9,339 nt of DNA. It comes from an uncultured Peptococcaceae bacterium. GTDB taxonomy: Bacteria > Bacillota > Desulfotomaculia > Desulfotomaculales > Desulfallaceae. How positions within the stretch are numbered: position 1 is the stretch's first letter; each line of letters starts with the position of its first letter. Location of the stretch: positions 1-9,339 of the forward strand of contig CAJYBN010000107.1 of the NCBI GenBank assembly GCA_913064925.1, read 5' to 3'. The notes beneath the pieces are model-generated. The model was not told where the DNA came from. It saw only the letters and a list, made by a program, of their open reading frames with translations, and made no database searches. Shown piece after piece: positions 6,446-9,339 of the stretch. The translations under genes were made by a program, and so were the position numbers.

Positions 6446-7879
6446 GTGGGTTGTCGGCCCTCTTGTTGGAACAGGATCGCCTTACCTGATAAGCCCAGGG
6501 AAGAATGCGGTGTTTTTGGCATATACGCGCCGGGACATGACGTGGCCAAGCTCACTTACTACGGGCTTTACGCCCTGCAGCACCGCGGGCAGGAAAGCGC
6601 CGGCATTGCCGTAGCCGACGGCCAAAGGGTGCTGCTGCACAAAGGAATGGGTTTGGTGCCGGAAGTCTTTTCCGGCGCACATCTGCAGCAACTGCCGGGG
6701 CGCGCCGCCATCGGGCACGTGCGTTACTCCACCACAGGCGCCAGCCATTCGGTAAACGCCCAGCCCCTGCTTTTCCGCTATGCCGGTGGTATGCTCGGGC
6801 TGGCGCACAACGGCAACCTCACCAACGTGAACGAGCTGCGCGCCAAACTGCTGGCCACCGGCTCTGTATTCCAGACTTCCACCGACAGCGAGGTCATCGT
6901 CAATATCATCGCCCGTTCCGCCCAAAACGACCTGGTGGAAGCGCTGGTAAAATGCATGATTGACGTTAAAGGTGCTTATTCCCTGGTTTTAATAACTGAA
7001 GACAAGCTCATTGCGGTGCGCGATCCCAACGGGTTCCGGCCCCTGTGCCTGGGTACGCTCGACAACGGTTACGTGGCGGCTTCCGAATCATGTGCCCTGA
7101 ATACAGTGGGCGCCAAGTTCATGCGAGATGTGCAGCCCGGTGAAATCGTGGTTATCGACGAGAACGGCATGGAATCCATCCAGGTGCTAAAGCCCCGCAA
7201 ACGCGCGCACTGCATTTTCGAGTACATTTATTTTGCCCGGCCGGACAGTATGTTGGACGGGTTCCACGTTAACATGGTGCGGCGCGAGATGGGCCGGGTA
7301 CTGGCGGGTGAGTATCCGGTGGAGGCGGACATCGTGATCCCGGTGCCCGATTCCGGCACCGCCGCCGCCAGAGGTTTCGCCGAAGCTTCGGGCATCCCCT
7401 TCGAAGAAGGCTTGATGAAGAATCGCTATATCGGCCGTACATTCATCCAGCCCTCGCAGGACATGCGCGACATGGGGGTGAGGCTTAAACTCAACCCGGT
7501 GCGGGAGGTGCTGGCCGGCAAGAGGGTGGTTATGGTGGACGACTCCATCGTGCGCGGCACTACCAGCAATAAGATCGTAACCATGCTGCGCGAGTGCGGT
7601 GTGCGGGAGGTGCACATGTGCCTGAGTTCCCCGCCCATAACCCGTTCATGCTATTACGGGATTGACACTTCCAATGAAAAAGAACTAATCGCCGCCCGGC
7701 TCTCGCTGGAGGAAATACGGCGCATGATAGGTGCAGATGGTCTGCACTACCTGTCGCTGGAAGGGCTACTGGGTATATTTGGCGCTGCGCGAGACAATTT
7801 TTGCACCGCCTGCTTTGACGGCAACTATCCTGTGGAGGTTAATTTGGCCAGGGAAACCGGCAAGTATGGCTTGGAATAA
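6446..7879 (+). CDS. purF: Amidophosphoribosyltransferase (glutamine PRPP amidotransferase)
   Basis: The committing step: PRPP plus glutamine gives phosphoribosylamine. The protein is 477 residues with an N-terminal Ntn glutaminase domain and a C-terminal phosphoribosyltransferase domain. C21 in EECGVFGIY is the expected nucleophile after removal of a 20-residue propeptide. The PRPP motif VVMVDDSIVRGTT lies at 361-373. Cysteines C256, C402, C453 and C456 correspond to the 4Fe-4S ligands of the Bacillus subtilis enzyme; counted from the mature Cys the first two fall at 236 and 382, the same as in Bacillus. This indicates the Fe-S, oxygen-sensitive, propeptide-processed type. The GTG start lies eight bases after GGAGGG at 6432-6437; the nearby ATG at 6438 is out of frame. 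The propeptide itself contains two cysteines (C3, C7), which is unusual. Confidence 0.97.
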   Translation: MGCRPSCWNRIALPDKPREECGVFGIYAPGHDVAKLTYYGLYALQHRGQESAGIAVADGQRVLLHKGMGLVPEVFSGAHLQQLPGRAAIGHVRYSTTGASHSVNAQPLLFRYAGGMLGLAHNGNLTNVNELRAKLLATGSVFQTSTDSEVIVNIIARSAQNDLVEALVKCMIDVKGAYSLVLITEDKLIAVRDPNGFRPLCLGTLDNGYVAASESCALNTVGAKFMRDVQPGEIVVIDENGMESIQVLKPRKRAHCIFEYIYFARPDSMLDGFHVNMVRREMGRVLAGEYPVEADIVIPVPDSGTAAARGFAEASGIPFEEGLMKNRYIGRTFIQPSQDMRDMGVRLKLNPVREVLAGKRVVMVDDSIVRGTTSNKIVTMLRECGVREVHMCLSSPPITRSCYYGIDTSNEKELIAARLSLEEIRRMIGADGLHYLSLEGLLGIFGAARDNFCTACFDGNYPVEVNLARETGKYGLE

Positions 7880-7899
7880 CTAAGTAACGGGGGAGTAAC

Positions 7900-8940
7900 A
7901 TGACAAAGCAAAAAGCTGTTACTTACGCGGATGCGGGTGTTGACATCAGTGCCGGCAACCGGGCCGTAGAATTGATCAGGCAGTCGGTACAAGACACTTT
8001 TCGCCCCGGCGTGCTGGCGGGCATTGGCGGTTTCGGCGGGCTTTTTGCCCTGGATACCGGCAAGTATCGAGAGCCCGTACTGGTGTCCGGCACCGACGGT
8101 GTAGGCACCAAGCTGCGCATCGCTTTTTTGACCGGGAAGCACGACACCATCGGTATCGACGTGGTGGCCATGTGCGTCAATGACATCCTTACTTTGGGAG
8201 CAGAACCGCTTTTTTTCTTGGATTACCTGGCCACGGGCAAGCTGGAGCCGGAACAAGTGGCCGAGATAGTAAATGGTGTAGCCGCGGGCTGCCGCCTGGC
8301 CGGCTGTGCCCTGATAGGGGGCGAAACGGCGGAAATGCCCGGCTTTTACGCGCCGGGGGAATACGATATTGCCGGTTTTGCCGTGGGCGTTGTGGAGCGG
8401 GATAAAATAATCGACGGTAAAAAAATTATCCCCGGTGATCTGTTAATCGGATTGGCTGCCTCAGGCCTGCACAGCAACGGTTTTTCGCTGGCCCGGCGCG
8501 TGCTGCTGGAAAAAGACGAGCGGCGGGTCGACCGGGTGCACCCGGCCCTGGGGTGTACCATCGGGGAAGAGCTGCTGCGCCCCACAAGAATTTACGTATC
8601 GTTAGTGTTGCCCTTGCTGGAAAAATTCGCTATCAAAGGTATTGCTCATATCACCGGCGGCGGGCTGTTGGAAAACGTCCCGCGCATTTTACCGCCGGGT
8701 ACCGCGGTACAAATCGACACCGGCGCCTGGCAGATACCGCCCGTATTTCGCATTATTGCCGAGGAAGGGCCGGTGGAAAAGGAAGAGATGTTTCGCGTTT
8801 TCAACATGGGCATCGGTATGGTGCTGGTGGTGGCGAAGGAACAGGCCGCTGCCGTGTTGAGCGAAATAAACGGCGCGGGCGGCGAAGGACGCATGATAGG
8901 ACAAGTTACCAGCGGGAACGGGGAAGTGCGATTGATATAG
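7900..8940 (+). CDS. purM: Phosphoribosylformylglycinamidine cyclo-ligase (AIR synthetase)
   Basis: Closes the imidazole ring: FGAM plus ATP gives AIR, the substrate used by the PurE step. At 346 residues it has the usual PurM length. The ATP-binding landmark DGVGTKLRIAF starts at D66, the GGETAEMPG motif spans 140-148, and GLAASGLHSNGFSLARR and HITGGGLLENVPRILP occur in the C-terminal domain in the usual order. GGGGGAG at 7889-7895 precedes the ATG. The gap from purF is 20 bases and to purN 21, so the genes are clearly in one operon. The purL-type partner that makes FGAM is not in the window. Confidence 0.97.
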   Translation: MTKQKAVTYADAGVDISAGNRAVELIRQSVQDTFRPGVLAGIGGFGGLFALDTGKYREPVLVSGTDGVGTKLRIAFLTGKHDTIGIDVVAMCVNDILTLGAEPLFFLDYLATGKLEPEQVAEIVNGVAAGCRLAGCALIGGETAEMPGFYAPGEYDIAGFAVGVVERDKIIDGKKIIPGDLLIGLAASGLHSNGFSLARRVLLEKDERRVDRVHPALGCTIGEELLRPTRIYVSLVLPLLEKFAIKGIAHITGGGLLENVPRILPPGTAVQIDTGAWQIPPVFRIIAEEGPVEKEEMFRVFNMGIGMVLVVAKEQAAAVLSEINGAGGEGRMIGQVTSGNGEVRLI

Positions 8941-8961
8941 ATTGTTGATTGGGGTGAAAAT

Positions 8962-9339
8962 ATGAGCAAGCTCAATTTGGGGGTTATGGCCTCGGGTCGT
9001 GGATCCAACCTGCAATCCATTATTGACGCCTGCGCGGCGGGCAACATTCCCGCCCAGGTGGCGGTGGTGATCAGCGACAACAAGCAGGCGTTTGCGCTGG
9101 AAAGAGCCAGGCGCGCCGATATCCCAGCGGTGCATGTGGATATGACGGGTTTTACCACCAAGGAGAAGTACGAGCGTAAAATCATAAATATTTTGAATGA
9201 GTACGAGGTGGATCTGGTATGCCTGGCGGGCTACATGCGCCTGGTGGGCAAAGAATTGCTGGCTGCTTTCCCGGGACGGATTATGAACATCCACCCGGCC
9301 CTGCTGCCGGCCTTTCCGGGGCTGCATGCCCAGGAGCAG
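8962..9339 (+). CDS. purN: Phosphoribosylglycinamide formyltransferase, 3' end cut off
   Basis: Transfers the formyl group of 10-formyltetrahydrofolate to GAR, giving FGAR. Only the first 126 residues are inside the window; the family is about 200 long. The N terminus LGVMASGRGSNLQSII is the phosphate-binding loop, VVISDNKQAFALERA follows, and NIHPALLP contains N109 and H111, matching the catalytic Asn and His of known GAR transformylases. The catalytic Asp lies beyond the window edge. The ATG follows GGGGTG at 8951-8956. The frame is open to the last base, so the truncation is due to the window, not a mutation. Confidence 0.95.
   Translation, partial: MSKLNLGVMASGRGSNLQSIIDACAAGNIPAQVAVVISDNKQAFALERARRADIPAVHVDMTGFTTKEKYERKIINILNEYEVDLVCLAGYMRLVGKELLAAFPGRIMNIHPALLPAFPGLHAQEQ

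Overview
The window is an ordinary chromosomal stretch of a Gram-positive, probably anaerobic bacterium, and it is almost wholly devoted to purine nucleotide synthesis. I infer a Clostridia member of the Desulfotomaculum/Pelotomaculum (Peptococcaceae-like) type. The reasons are the purE-purB-purC-purF-purM-purN order, the Bacillus/Clostridia-type PurB, a PurF with Fe-S ligand cysteines, strong sigma-A-like promoters, G-rich Shine-Dalgarno sites with GTG and TTG starts, and a ykkC-family riboswitch leader. The genus is inference from sequence style, not a search result.

Layout. (1) 1-147 is a 3' flank holding a good intrinsic terminator for the leftward gene. (2) 148-1245, minus strand, is a DUF362-type protein with two 4Fe-4S ferredoxin motifs. 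(3) 1246-1371 is a divergent intergenic region with an excellent promoter for hpt. (4) 1372-3514 holds hpt (hypoxanthine/guanine salvage) and guaA (GMP synthetase), rightward. (5) 3515-3861 is a 347-base leader without a gene. It carries a promoter, a ykkC subtype-2 aptamer best read as a PRPP riboswitch, an overlapping terminator hairpin, and a further repeat-rich segment before purE. (6) 3862 to the end is a tightly spaced de novo purine operon, purE-purB-purC-purF-purM-purN, with purN cut by the window edge.

How it fits together. PurF commits PRPP to the pathway; PurN, PurM, PurE, PurC and PurB catalyse later steps. GuaA makes GMP from XMP at the far end, and Hpt salvages bases using PRPP. 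The riboswitch separates the salvage/GMP genes from the de novo genes. The 3' part of the aptamer is also the 5' strand of the terminator stem, so ligand binding should prevent termination and turn the operon on when PRPP is plentiful. No terminator is visible after guaA, so hpt-guaA readthrough would meet the same switch. purK and purS/Q/L are absent from the operon as seen; purH and purD, if linked, would lie beyond the right edge.

No mobile element, CRISPR array, tRNA or rRNA was found. The most interesting region is the 3539-3861 leader. Its riboswitch class is known; the repeat and possible pseudoknot segment downstream of the terminator is not something I can assign to a known element.
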